This document shows, one piece after another, positions 28,568 to 36,525 of a stretch of DNA of 64,000 nt. The position numbers and the translations under genes were made by a program. Within the stretch, counting starts at the first letter, position 1, and the number at the start of each line of letters is the position of its first letter. Source of the DNA: a virus; the IMG/VR virus record IMGVR_UViG_3300013114_000447, positions 124,001 through 188,000 of that record; one strand, given 5' to 3'. The notes beneath the pieces were generated by a model, which searched no databases, was not told where the DNA came from, and worked only from the letters and a program-made list of their open reading frames with translations.

Positions 28568-29863
28568 ATGAGCAAATACGTTAAAAAAACCACCATTCCT
28601 TTGAAATCGCTGTTTTATAAGCGAACTAAATATTATAGAAAATCTATTACTGCTCGCACTGAGGGGGCTGTCTCACACAATAATTTAATAAACTATCATC
28701 TGGCAGAGCTTAATATGTATGGAAAAGTTGATCAACAATATGTTCCGATGATCGTAAGACAAAGCGCTCTCCAGAAATTTAATTCTAAAGTTTTAGTTAA
28801 TCCGGATGAAACGCATCAAGCAGTTGATTTTGTGGTCGATCTCTTTGAGCAGATGGCCCAACAATTTGAAAAATGTGCAATGATCGGAAAGATCAACCCC
28901 AACGATCCATTCCTTTCTAATTTAAAAGTTTATAAAGCCTATACCAATCCTACTATACGATATGACCAATATTTTGGATTAATGGCCAACACCTTAAAGA
29001 CACAGCTTAGAAAACGAGGTATTGTTATTTTAACAATGGATGATTTTATGTCAGCCCTTCTTCAAGTTCTCCCAGACGCAGCGCTGCAGGCACCATTCAC
29101 TCAAGTGGCTTGGACTAAAAGTAAATATTGTCCATCACGCGTTAGCGGCCTCGTTGTTGAAATTGCAGATTTAGGATATAACAACGATCAAGAGAAGATT
29201 GATCTTTTTTATAACAGCCTTAATTGGGACTTTTATGTAAAGACGTGTAATTCTTATGGTTTTATTGTAGATTCGTCGGCGCCTTGGCGCCTCTTAGCTG
29301 ACCTGGACTCCAAGATAATGATGGACGCTCAATCACGTGCCGGCCACGCCTCTGGTGTCACAGGAACGCTAGGGTCCATTTTTCGTAGTGTGCCAGTCGC
29401 CTATATAAGCCGTTTTGAAAAAGATCTATATAATCTTTTTCTGGTTGTGCGCTCCCCGCATACGACGACCCCAGCTATCTGTGCTTATAGTAATGAGCTT
29501 TCGCCTCTGGTAACTTACGCACCCTCCTATACGTTTGGAGAGTTTAATTCTCTTAAAAGTGCTGAATATTATATTAAAACATATTGTCAGATAAGGTTTT
29601 TGGAAGAGGAAAGTCATTTCACCCCAGCAGAACAACTACGGCTCATAGATGACTGTATTGGTGTGATGCGCACAGGGCAAATTAATGTAGCTATTAAAAA
29701 TTTTGAGTATGTTCTCAATAAACCATTTGACTATATTGGCTCAGTGAGTTATAATAATAAATATGCAAGAGCAAAAGATGAGTACGAGCGAAAACACGGC
29801 GGAGATTGGCGTGAGACCGAACGCGAGGTCCACCGGATTAAAGCCCGTAGAAATCTTAAATAA
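28568..29863 (+). CDS. Uncharacterised probable structural protein
   Basis: 431 residues with a clear AAGGAA ribosome site, last in the tail cluster. It is mixed alpha/beta, with features such as L-V-V-E-I-A-D-L-G-Y and L-L-A-D-L-D-S-K-I-M. The C-terminus is very basic and charged (K-H-G-G-D-W-R-E-T-E-R). There are no membrane segments. Its order after the baseplate protein suggests a virion or assembly role, but I do not recognise it. Confidence 0.55.
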   Translation: MSKYVKKTTIPLKSLFYKRTKYYRKSITARTEGAVSHNNLINYHLAELNMYGKVDQQYVPMIVRQSALQKFNSKVLVNPDETHQAVDFVVDLFEQMAQQFEKCAMIGKINPNDPFLSNLKVYKAYTNPTIRYDQYFGLMANTLKTQLRKRGIVILTMDDFMSALLQVLPDAALQAPFTQVAWTKSKYCPSRVSGLVVEIADLGYNNDQEKIDLFYNSLNWDFYVKTCNSYGFIVDSSAPWRLLADLDSKIMMDAQSRAGHASGVTGTLGSIFRSVPVAYISRFEKDLYNLFLVVRSPHTTTPAICAYSNELSPLVTYAPSYTFGEFNSLKSAEYYIKTYCQIRFLEEESHFTPAEQLRLIDDCIGVMRTGQINVAIKNFEYVLNKPFDYIGSVSYNNKYARAKDEYERKHGGDWRETEREVHRIKARRNLK

Positions 29864-29874
29864 ACGAGCAGACG

Positions 29875-31059
29875 GTGATATTTCAGACGTTAGATGATAA
29901 AAGTGAATGTGTAGGTGTTTATTGTGAGGGTAAGCTTTATTATGAAGATTTCCCCACCGAACTCACCCATACATGGAAGTATTCGGGTGGACTAGAGAAT
30001 AGAGATATAGAGTATGCTTCTTTATACTGCGCAGGTCTTTCCTTGGCTGAAGCATGCCCGGCCAAACATCTTGAAGAACTCAAGGCGGCCCAAAAAAGAT
30101 TCCGAGCTTATCTAAAATCTTTTGAATTGGCCAAGGTTAATATGCGCGACCATTGTATTTTTGATTTGGTACCCCAAGATTTTCTTAAAAAGTTTTGCGA
30201 GATTAAAAATAAAGTGACAGCTCATGTCATAGAGAACTATTCCAAACCCGAGTGCTATGATCATCTAAAGAATGTATCGGCACTCCTACACGATCTTAAG
30301 TATCGGCACCTTCATCTAACGAACGAGGGGTGTAAAAAGTTGCACTATTCTTCCTCAAATTCTATGCGAATTAAGAGGCTGCTAAGTGGTCCTACTCATG
30401 TTGATTACAATTTATTCGGAACAGTCACAGGACGCCTTACAACGCGAGCAAATTCGTTTCCTATACTGACCCTTCAAAAGGAATTTAGGAAGCTTGTAAA
30501 ACCCCATAACGACTGGCTATTGTCACTTGACTATAACGCTGCCGAGGTACGAACGTTCATTGCGCTAGCCGGCGAAGACCAGCCTCAAGAAGACGTGCAC
30601 GAATGGCACATTAAGAATTTAATCCGAGAGGAAATATCTCGGCAAGAAGCAAAGGTAAAGTTTTTTGCGTGGATATATAACAGCGATGCACCAGCCAATG
30701 AGTTTGAAAGCTATAAGAGAGAAGAGGTGCTCGACAAGTGGTATGACGAAGAATTTGTACACACTCCATTTAAAAGAAAAATAAAGGTTGACAAACGCAA
30801 AGCTTTGAATTATATTATACAGAGTACCACAGCAGATTTGGTATTAGATCGAGCGGTAGCAATCGATAAATACTTGGAAGATAAAAAATCTTTTATTGCC
30901 TTTGTTGTGCATGATGAAATTGTGATTGATTTAGCTAATGAAGACAGGCATTTAGTACCGGAGATAAAGAAAATGTTCTCGACGAACAAACTAGACCAGT
31001 TCTTAGTTAATTTAAAATGCGGTAAAGATTATGGCAGCATAGAGGAGTTAAAGTTATGA
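29875..31059 (+). CDS. polA: Compact family A DNA polymerase
   Basis: 394 residues from a GTG start. The C-terminal two thirds has all polymerase motifs: G-T-V-T-G-R-L-T-T (residues 182-190), motif A L-D-Y-N-A-A-E-V-R with Asp219, motif B R-Q-E-A-K-V-K-F-F-A-W-I-Y-N (256-269), and motif C V-H-D-E-I-V with His346/Asp347. The N-terminus is short and has neither a 5'-3' nor a recognisable 3'-5' exonuclease domain; the former function is encoded apart at 36526. Bacterial Pol I is more than twice as long. It overlaps the next gene by 4 bases. Confidence 0.9.
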   Translation: MIFQTLDDKSECVGVYCEGKLYYEDFPTELTHTWKYSGGLENRDIEYASLYCAGLSLAEACPAKHLEELKAAQKRFRAYLKSFELAKVNMRDHCIFDLVPQDFLKKFCEIKNKVTAHVIENYSKPECYDHLKNVSALLHDLKYRHLHLTNEGCKKLHYSSSNSMRIKRLLSGPTHVDYNLFGTVTGRLTTRANSFPILTLQKEFRKLVKPHNDWLLSLDYNAAEVRTFIALAGEDQPQEDVHEWHIKNLIREEISRQEAKVKFFAWIYNSDAPANEFESYKREEVLDKWYDEEFVHTPFKRKIKVDKRKALNYIIQSTTADLVLDRAVAIDKYLEDKKSFIAFVVHDEIVIDLANEDRHLVPEIKKMFSTNKLDQFLVNLKCGKDYGSIEELKL

Positions 31060-31907
31060 TTTCAATTATCGGTATCGGGAACGTCGGTTCTGCTATTGTA
31101 GAAAAGTTTGAAGATATTAGCAATTATGAAGTATATGCTTTAAACAATAAAGTTAAAAGAAATACTAAAAATAAATTTAAGCTAAAACATTTTGAAGACC
31201 CAGATCAATATGAGCAGAATGTACCCGATCTCACAGAGTTTTTTAAAAATGTTCGCGAACGAACACAAGTATTTATTACGGGAGCCTCTCTTAGCTCTAA
31301 TTATGGACTAGGCATCTTAGAACAAATTAGGCACACTCGAATAGACCTCTTTTATATTCAGCCCGATACGGAGTTGTTGACCGGCGCCCCCAAAACAAAT
31401 GAGAAGATTACTTTTGCAGTACTGCAAGAATATGCGCGCTCTGGGTTATTTAATTCGATCACGATTATTTCCAACGCCCTTCTAGAAAAGGTAATAGGAG
31501 AAATACCTATTAAGACCTATTATGATACCCTGAATAACACGATTTTCTCGATGGTCCATTACTTAAATTTCTTTGAGTTTACAGAGCCCGAGATTGGTGT
31601 AGTATCGACCCCGGCCGCCACAAGTCGCATTCGCGCCATAGCTGCGCTGGATGTAGAAAAACTTGAAGAAAAATGGTTTTTTGAGCTTGACGCCCCGCGA
31701 GAAGTGTGTTATTATATATGTATAAACGACAAAAGATTAGCGAGTGAGGGAGGCCTTCACAAAAAGCTGGTTGATTTGCTCAAGGAAAAACCAAAGAATG
31801 CTTTCAAAAAGATTTCATATGCCATTTATGAAACCGAGCACGATGATTTTGGGTTCTGCGTTGCCCACACAAACGTAGTACAAGAACAAAAAACACTTGA
31901 CTCTTAA
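31056..31907 (+). CDS. FtsZ/tubulin-like protein (putative)
   Basis: 283 residues. The start, I-S-I-I-G-I-G-N-V-G-S-A-I-V, is a Gly-rich nucleotide loop, then V-Y-A-L-N-N where FtsZ has its A-I-N-T-D segment. V-F-I-T-G-A-S-L-S-S-N-Y-G aligns with the FtsZ/tubulin GGGTGTG loop but lacks its glycines. A-V-L-Q-E-Y-A-R-S-G-L then I-T-I-I-S-N-A-L-L-E-K-V matches the helix and D-x-L-I-V-I-P-N-x-x-L-L region of FtsZ. It is shorter than FtsZ (about 380). An NAD-binding Rossmann protein is the main alternative. It is coupled to polA by a 4-base overlap. Confidence 0.5.
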   Translation: MISIIGIGNVGSAIVEKFEDISNYEVYALNNKVKRNTKNKFKLKHFEDPDQYEQNVPDLTEFFKNVRERTQVFITGASLSSNYGLGILEQIRHTRIDLFYIQPDTELLTGAPKTNEKITFAVLQEYARSGLFNSITIISNALLEKVIGEIPIKTYYDTLNNTIFSMVHYLNFFEFTEPEIGVVSTPAATSRIRAIAALDVEKLEEKWFFELDAPREVCYYICINDKRLASEGGLHKKLVDLLKEKPKNAFKKISYAIYETEHDDFGFCVAHTNVVQEQKTLDS

Positions 31908-31925
31908 AGTTGGGTGTGTTATACT
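31897..31925 (+). promoter_or_regulatory. Sigma70-type promoter for SSB gene
   Basis: TTGACT at 31897-31902 and TATACT at 31920-31925 are 17 bases apart. The -35 box lies inside the end of the previous gene. An AAAGGAG ribosome site follows. Confidence 0.8.
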
Positions 31926-31951
31926 TTATTCACAAAAGGAGAAATTGAATA

Positions 31952-32719
31952 ATGTCAATTGATATGGAGCTTATGCGCCGCAAGCTCGCAACTTTGCGCG
32001 GTGAAAACAAAGGTGATTCTACTTCTGTTTGGTTTAAACCAGACGAGGGCGACACCGACATTCGGATCATTCCAACTAACGACGGAGATCCACTGAAGGA
32101 AATGTTCTTTCATTATAACGTAGGAGACCACAGGGGCGGAATCTTGTGTCCTAAGCGTAATTTTAGTGAGGCATGTCCTATCTGCGAATTCGCTTCTTCG
32201 CTTTGGCGAGAAGGAAGCGAGAAAAACGACGAGGAGAGCAAAAAGCTTGCAAAGTCACTCTTTGTGCGCACCCGCTATTTCAGCCCCGTCGTTGTTCGTG
32301 GTCGAGAAGATGAAGGGATTAAGGTATACGGCTACGGTAAGACCGCATACGAACTCCTTCTCGGCTACATCCTTGACCCCGAGTACGGTGATGTTACGGA
32401 CGCGACCGAGGGTACTGATATTACTCTCACGTATACGAAGCCCACTAAGCCGGGAGCATACCCCCAGACGAGCCTGAAAATGCGTCGTAATACCTCAACT
32501 TTGCTTGAGGATACCGAGGCCATCCCCGCCCTCCTTGATGGCATGCCCGACTTTGACTCTCTCTTTGAGCGTCTTAGCCCCGAGCAGGTAGACGCTATTC
32601 TCGATGAACAACTTGCCGGAGACGGATCCGCTGAGTCGCGTTCACGCGAGACTGCCAAGTACAGCACAACCGAAGCTACTGACGTCGACCGTGCATTTAA
32701 TGAACTGGTAGCAGGCTAG
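31952..32719 (+). CDS. Single-stranded DNA-binding protein, gp32-like
   Basis: 255 residues. The zinc pattern H54-x11-C66-x8-C75-x2-C78 closely copies T4 gp32 (H-x12-C-x9-C-x2-C). Around it are V-W-F-K-P and L-F-V-R-T-R-Y-F-S-P, as in gp32 core domains. The C-terminus is acidic, as expected for partner binding. It has its own sigma70 promoter and a terminator, which suits an abundant, early-expressed protein. It coats ssDNA at the fork and in recombination with the UvsX-like protein. Confidence 0.88.
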   Translation: MSIDMELMRRKLATLRGENKGDSTSVWFKPDEGDTDIRIIPTNDGDPLKEMFFHYNVGDHRGGILCPKRNFSEACPICEFASSLWREGSEKNDEESKKLAKSLFVRTRYFSPVVVRGREDEGIKVYGYGKTAYELLLGYILDPEYGDVTDATEGTDITLTYTKPTKPGAYPQTSLKMRRNTSTLLEDTEAIPALLDGMPDFDSLFERLSPEQVDAILDEQLAGDGSAESRSRETAKYSTTEATDVDRAFNELVAG

Positions 32720-32731
32720 GCTCGCCCCGCT

Positions 32732-32761
32732 GGCAGACCGGGGAATGTCTGCCACCTTTTT
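32732..32761 (+). terminator. Terminator after SSB gene
   Basis: GGCAGAC and GTCTGCC form a 7-bp stem with an 8-base loop, followed by ACCTTTTTAA. A competing pairing of upstream CCCCG (from 32725) with loop CGGGG is possible. Confidence 0.8.
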
Positions 32762-32879
32762 AATTAGTATCCAGAGTGGTCAAGGATATAAATAAAAAGA
32801 CCACATTTAACCCAAAAGTGCAATTGTTATGGCTATCGCACTTTCCATTAACAGGCCATTGGCCAAAGGAATATATAAA
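32762..32879 (+). other. Gap before ParB-like gene
   Basis: It holds a 6-bp inverted repeat (GTGGTC/GACCAC) around the octamer TATAAATA at 32787-32794, identical to the T4 late -10 box. The real start of the next gene is at 32880, with an AAAGGA site at 32865-32870. Confidence 0.35.
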
Positions 32880-33983
32880 ATGGACACAAACACAGCGAAT
32901 ACCGGCGCCAATACCGGTATCCTCGATGTCAACAATCTTAATGGTGTTGATAATCACCCTAATAACCCGCTCGTTCGCGTGGGCTTTAACGACCAAGGAA
33001 CTATCAATCTAGATGACCTAGAGAGAATCATTAAACTTCAGTTCAATGATGCGAAGTTCTCACACTTCGACTGGTTAGATTTAGATGAGATCGATCTCAA
33101 TTCCTCTAACTGGAAGAACATTGGAATCCGGGATGACTTCGACGAGACTACTCGTATTGAGAGTTTCCGAGTTTCTTTCCGCCGACATGGATATGACATG
33201 TCGGAATTCCCACCATGTATCGATACTGATGGTGATGTAATGGAAGGACGTACCCGCATTAAAGGAGCTATCCTGAACGGGTATCGCTACATGCCAGTTG
33301 CAGTCTACACTCGTAGTGTCAAGACAGAACGCAACACCGTCACTAACGGACTGCTTGCCAATCAGAAGAAGCCAGTCTTTATGGCCAGCTTCAACGATTA
33401 TGTTGGAGCGGGAGTCAACTTGATTGCCAAGGGACAGCTTAAAGCTACGTCTACGGCTGTTGATGACTGGCTCAATCATGAAGTCAAGATTGGCCAAGTT
33501 ATTGATAACGGTATCAATGGAATGGTCACTAAGATTCGCAATGCGATCTTGAACCGCGCCTCGACGCGCGCAGGACTTGTCTGGCGCGTAACTAAATCTG
33601 AGGCTGAGAAGTGGATCAAGACAAATCTTGGTTTGGCTAAGGCTGACTTTGTTCTGATCAACATGGCAGACAACGAGACATATGCGGAGCGCGCATGGCG
33701 ACAAATCCGAGATGCCCTCAAAAACGGCCGCGAGCCGGTGAACCTGATCTTCTACACCACAGACGACGACCCTAACGCTGCACGCGCTGGTCTGAAGAAG
33801 TCTATGGAATATGTAGAAAACTTGTACTGCGATTCGTGGGAAGTGGTTATGAGTCAGTTGCCCGAAGGCATCTCTTTGACAATTCCTCCGCACCGCCCCT
33901 TTGTTTTTAAGGGAGCGCTGCCGCAGCTTGTTCAGCGTCACAACATCAACAGCAGCAACTTGGTTTCGGTCAATAACTACTGA
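32880..33983 (+). CDS. ParB/sulfiredoxin-fold protein (putative)
   Basis: 367 residues. I chose ATG 32880 over the longer frame from 32829 because AAAGGA lies 9 bases upstream. Residues about 75-140 contain F-R-V-S-F-R-R-H-G-Y-D-M then D-G-D-V-M-E-G-R-T-R-I-K-G-A and M-P-V-A-V-Y. This is the order of the ParB/Srx nuclease-like domain (G-x-x-x-P then D-G-x-x-R then A-x-x-x-G-x-x-x-V-P-V). The C-terminal half is helical and then alpha/beta and unfamiliar. It lies between SSB and methyltransferase genes, suggesting a role on DNA. Confidence 0.5.
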   Translation: MDTNTANTGANTGILDVNNLNGVDNHPNNPLVRVGFNDQGTINLDDLERIIKLQFNDAKFSHFDWLDLDEIDLNSSNWKNIGIRDDFDETTRIESFRVSFRRHGYDMSEFPPCIDTDGDVMEGRTRIKGAILNGYRYMPVAVYTRSVKTERNTVTNGLLANQKKPVFMASFNDYVGAGVNLIAKGQLKATSTAVDDWLNHEVKIGQVIDNGINGMVTKIRNAILNRASTRAGLVWRVTKSEAEKWIKTNLGLAKADFVLINMADNETYAERAWRQIRDALKNGREPVNLIFYTTDDDPNAARAGLKKSMEYVENLYCDSWEVVMSQLPEGISLTIPPHRPFVFKGALPQLVQRHNINSSNLVSVNNY

Positions 33984-35095
33984 TGAAGACGCCATTACGA
34001 TACCCCGGCGGCAAATCCCGCGCCGTAAATGTAATCTTACCTCTCATCCCAGAAGACTGTGGGGAGCTTTGCTCCCCCTTTCTTGGGGGAGGATCGATTG
34101 AGATTGCAGCGGCCGAACGCGGGATGACTGTTCACGGGTATGATTTGTTTGCTCCCTTGGTATGGTTTTGGGAAGAGATATTAACTCGACCGGACAAGGT
34201 ATCGAAACGCGCCCGCACTTATAGTGAAAATGTTGCGAATTACACGCCGCTTGAATACTGGGTAGACCGATGGAATCATTTCGCTGTTACTGCACCACTG
34301 TGTAAGAAAAACTGTCGCGTGCACAATAAAGAGAGCACGGTGTGGTGTAACGATCATGATAAATTGGAGAAATTGATTCGAGGCAATTTAATCGGCATTT
34401 CGGAAGACACCTTCAGAAAGTGTCAAGCGCATTTAAAATCTATAATGAATACGAAGGGAAAGTCCACTATCGATAAGGCAGCACAACTTTTCGTAGTCAA
34501 CAAGGCCGGCCGGTCGGGAGCCACTTTAAGTGGCGGCTATTCCTGGCGCGCCTCTTGGGATCGCTATAACGAATTACAACTACAAAGACTCTCAGAGTTT
34601 AAATTAGCAAACTTTAATGTGGGGCGCGCGGATTTTGACATTTCGATACGCAATCACCCTGCGGCCTTTTTATATCTCGATCCCCCTTATTATCTGGAGG
34701 AAAAAAAGAATAAACTTTACGGGACAAACGGAAGTCTTCATGAGGGGTTTGATCATATACGACTGTATCAGGCTTTAAAATCAGTTGACAACCCCTTCAT
34801 TATGTCGTATAATCAAAGTAGCTTCATTAGAGCACTTTATGAAGAAATTGGTGCGACGTGCATCAACTTAGAAGATGCTTGGGCATATGGAATGAACACT
34901 TCCAAAAAGTCTGATGAAATGATTGTAACAAACTTACCGGATGCGCAAATCAGAGCGCAGATAGAAGAAACACTTAACAAAGAAAAAGGAGAGCAAAATG
35001 CCGAGAAAGGCAAAACAAACGAAAGCAGGTCGTGTATCCATGCAGGAACTCATGACCCTAGTAAACAAGAAAGCGGGCCGCAATGTCGCCCATGA
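33983..35095 (+). CDS. dam: DNA adenine methyltransferase, D12 class
   Basis: 370 residues. R-Y-P-G-G-K-S near the start and F-L-G-G-G-S-I-E at 33-40 are the SAM-binding motifs; D-P-P-Y-Y at about 233 is the catalytic motif of N6-adenine methylases. Family target is usually GATC-like, but specificity cannot be read. It overlaps the previous stop by 1 base and runs 98 bases into the recombinase gene. The last 30 residues look out of character, so the core probably ends earlier. Confidence 0.88.
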   Translation: MKTPLRYPGGKSRAVNVILPLIPEDCGELCSPFLGGGSIEIAAAERGMTVHGYDLFAPLVWFWEEILTRPDKVSKRARTYSENVANYTPLEYWVDRWNHFAVTAPLCKKNCRVHNKESTVWCNDHDKLEKLIRGNLIGISEDTFRKCQAHLKSIMNTKGKSTIDKAAQLFVVNKAGRSGATLSGGYSWRASWDRYNELQLQRLSEFKLANFNVGRADFDISIRNHPAAFLYLDPPYYLEEKKNKLYGTNGSLHEGFDHIRLYQALKSVDNPFIMSYNQSSFIRALYEEIGATCINLEDAWAYGMNTSKKSDEMIVTNLPDAQIRAQIEETLNKEKGEQNAEKGKTNESRSCIHAGTHDPSKQESGPQCRP

Positions 35096-36146
35096 TCTAA
35101 CGGGGGAGAACCCTACCGAAGTCAAGGAATGGATTCCCACAGGATCGCGCTGGCTTGACAGTATTATATGCAAAGGACACATTGGCGGCATCCCTGTAGG
35201 GAAGGTCACAGAAATTGCAGGACTTACCTCCACAGGTAAATCTTATATGGCTGCGCAGATTGCAGCCAACGCCCAGAAAATGGACAAGCTCGTCGTATAT
35301 TTTGATTCCGAGTCAGCCATTGACCCTGCTTTTTTGGAGGCAGCAGGTTGCGACCTAGAGCGCTTAATGTACGTTCAGGCATCGTCTGTCGAGTTTGTTC
35401 TTGAGACAATTGAAGAACTTCTAGGAGCAACCGACGAGAAGCTGCTATTGATTTGGGATTCTCTCGCATTCACTCCCGCAGTGTCGGATGTCGAAGGCGA
35501 CTTTAATCCTCAATCCTCCATGGCAATGAAGGCACGCATCCTGGCGAAGGGAATGTCAAAGCTGACACTTCCTATTGCCGACAAGCAAGCAACCTTCTTG
35601 GTTCTTAATCAGCTTAAGACCAACATTACTAGTGGGCCGATGGCACATATCACAGCCATGACTACTCCCTACATGACACCCGGCGGAAAGGCAATGCATT
35701 ATTCTTATTCGCTGCGCATCTGGCTCACCGGACGCAAAGCTAAGAGCGCTTTCGTGATGGACGATAAAGGTTTCCGCATCGGCTCCGAAGTTAAAGTTCG
35801 ACTAGAGAAGTCACGCTTTGGAACTCAAGGAAGAAACTGCGCTTTCCGCATTATGTGGGGCACCGATGAGGTTGGTATCCGTGATGAAGAAAGCTGGTTC
35901 GATGCTATTAAGACATCCGAATGTCTAACGTCTAAGGGGGCATGGTACACGCTAACCACACCAGACGGCTATAGCAAAAAGTTCCAGCCTTCAAAGTGGG
36001 CCGAGATCATTAAAACAGATAATGAATTTAGAGAGCAGGTCATCCGTCTAATGGATGAAGAAGTCATTCAACGATTTGATCGCCGCGAAGGAACCGCCGA
36101 CGATTTTTACGAACCTTATGAAGAACAGGAGATTTCAAATGAATAA
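34998..36146 (+). CDS. uvsX: RecA/UvsX-type recombinase
   Basis: 382 residues. The ATG at 34998 has AAAGGAGAG 8 bases upstream. Walker A is G-L-T-S-T-G-K-S at 75-82; Y-F-D-S-E-S and L-L-I-W-D-S-L-A follow as the catalytic Glu and Walker B regions. Loop regions and a polar C-terminus resemble phage recombinases of the RecA family. It forms filaments on SSB-coated DNA for recombination-dependent replication. It overlaps the Dam gene by 98 bases. Confidence 0.9.
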   Translation: MPRKAKQTKAGRVSMQELMTLVNKKAGRNVAHDLTGENPTEVKEWIPTGSRWLDSIICKGHIGGIPVGKVTEIAGLTSTGKSYMAAQIAANAQKMDKLVVYFDSESAIDPAFLEAAGCDLERLMYVQASSVEFVLETIEELLGATDEKLLLIWDSLAFTPAVSDVEGDFNPQSSMAMKARILAKGMSKLTLPIADKQATFLVLNQLKTNITSGPMAHITAMTTPYMTPGGKAMHYSYSLRIWLTGRKAKSAFVMDDKGFRIGSEVKVRLEKSRFGTQGRNCAFRIMWGTDEVGIRDEESWFDAIKTSECLTSKGAWYTLTTPDGYSKKFQPSKWAEIIKTDNEFREQVIRLMDEEVIQRFDRREGTADDFYEPYEEQEISNE

Positions 36147-36462
36147 GATTATGATAGCAACCATGGCATGGTTGAGTAGCGCTTGCGTAGTGCATTCGCA
36201 TCCCCATCCGCCACCCAAAGCGGCACCCCCGGCAGTCCACCGCCCAGCACCACCACCTCCTCGGGCCCACCAACCTCAACCGGTAAAGGTGAAGGCTTGG
36301 GTATGGGTCAAAGGACACCATAATGCACGCGGCGCGTGGGTTCATGGATATTGGGAGTTGCGCACTGTGCCGCGGCATATGATTAATCGCCACCCGCACA
36401 CTTACGTGCGCCATGTCAAAGGCCGCGGCAGACCGGTGCCGCCTGCACGCAGATATCGTTAA
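36139..36462 (+). CDS. Exported WXXGXW-repeat protein (putative)
   Basis: 107 residues. The start M-N-K-I-M-I-A-T-M-A-W-L-S-S-A-C looks like a signal peptide, with Cys15 a possible but non-ideal lipobox. A His/Pro-rich linker (about 20-50) follows. The C-terminal part has A-W-V-W-V-K-G-H and G-A-W-V-H-G-Y-W-E, matching the W-x-x-G-x-W repeat family of bacterial secreted proteins. It overlaps the recombinase stop by 8 bases. It is odd among replication genes. A spanin-like or envelope-modifying role is possible. Confidence 0.6.
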   Translation: MNKIMIATMAWLSSACVVHSHPHPPPKAAPPAVHRPAPPPPRAHQPQPVKVKAWVWVKGHHNARGAWVHGYWELRTVPRHMINRHPHTYVRHVKGRGRPVPPARRYR

Positions 36463-36471
36463 AAAAACTAC

Positions 36472-36500
36472 TTGACACCGAGAGCCTTCTATGTTATGTT
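36472..36500 (+). promoter_or_regulatory. Sigma70-type promoter for exonuclease
   Basis: TTGACA at 36472-36477 and TATGTT at 36495-36500 are 17 bases apart. A 12-base palindrome GTTATATATAAC (36498-36509) overlaps the -10 end and could be an operator. Confidence 0.75.
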
Positions 36501-36525
36501 ATATATAACAGGAGGGCTTTCTTGT

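Noticed and set aside
33081-33995. Minus-strand open frame of 304 codons
   Set aside because: It is antisense to the ParB-like gene, has no promoter or neighbours on that strand, and all other genes are on +.
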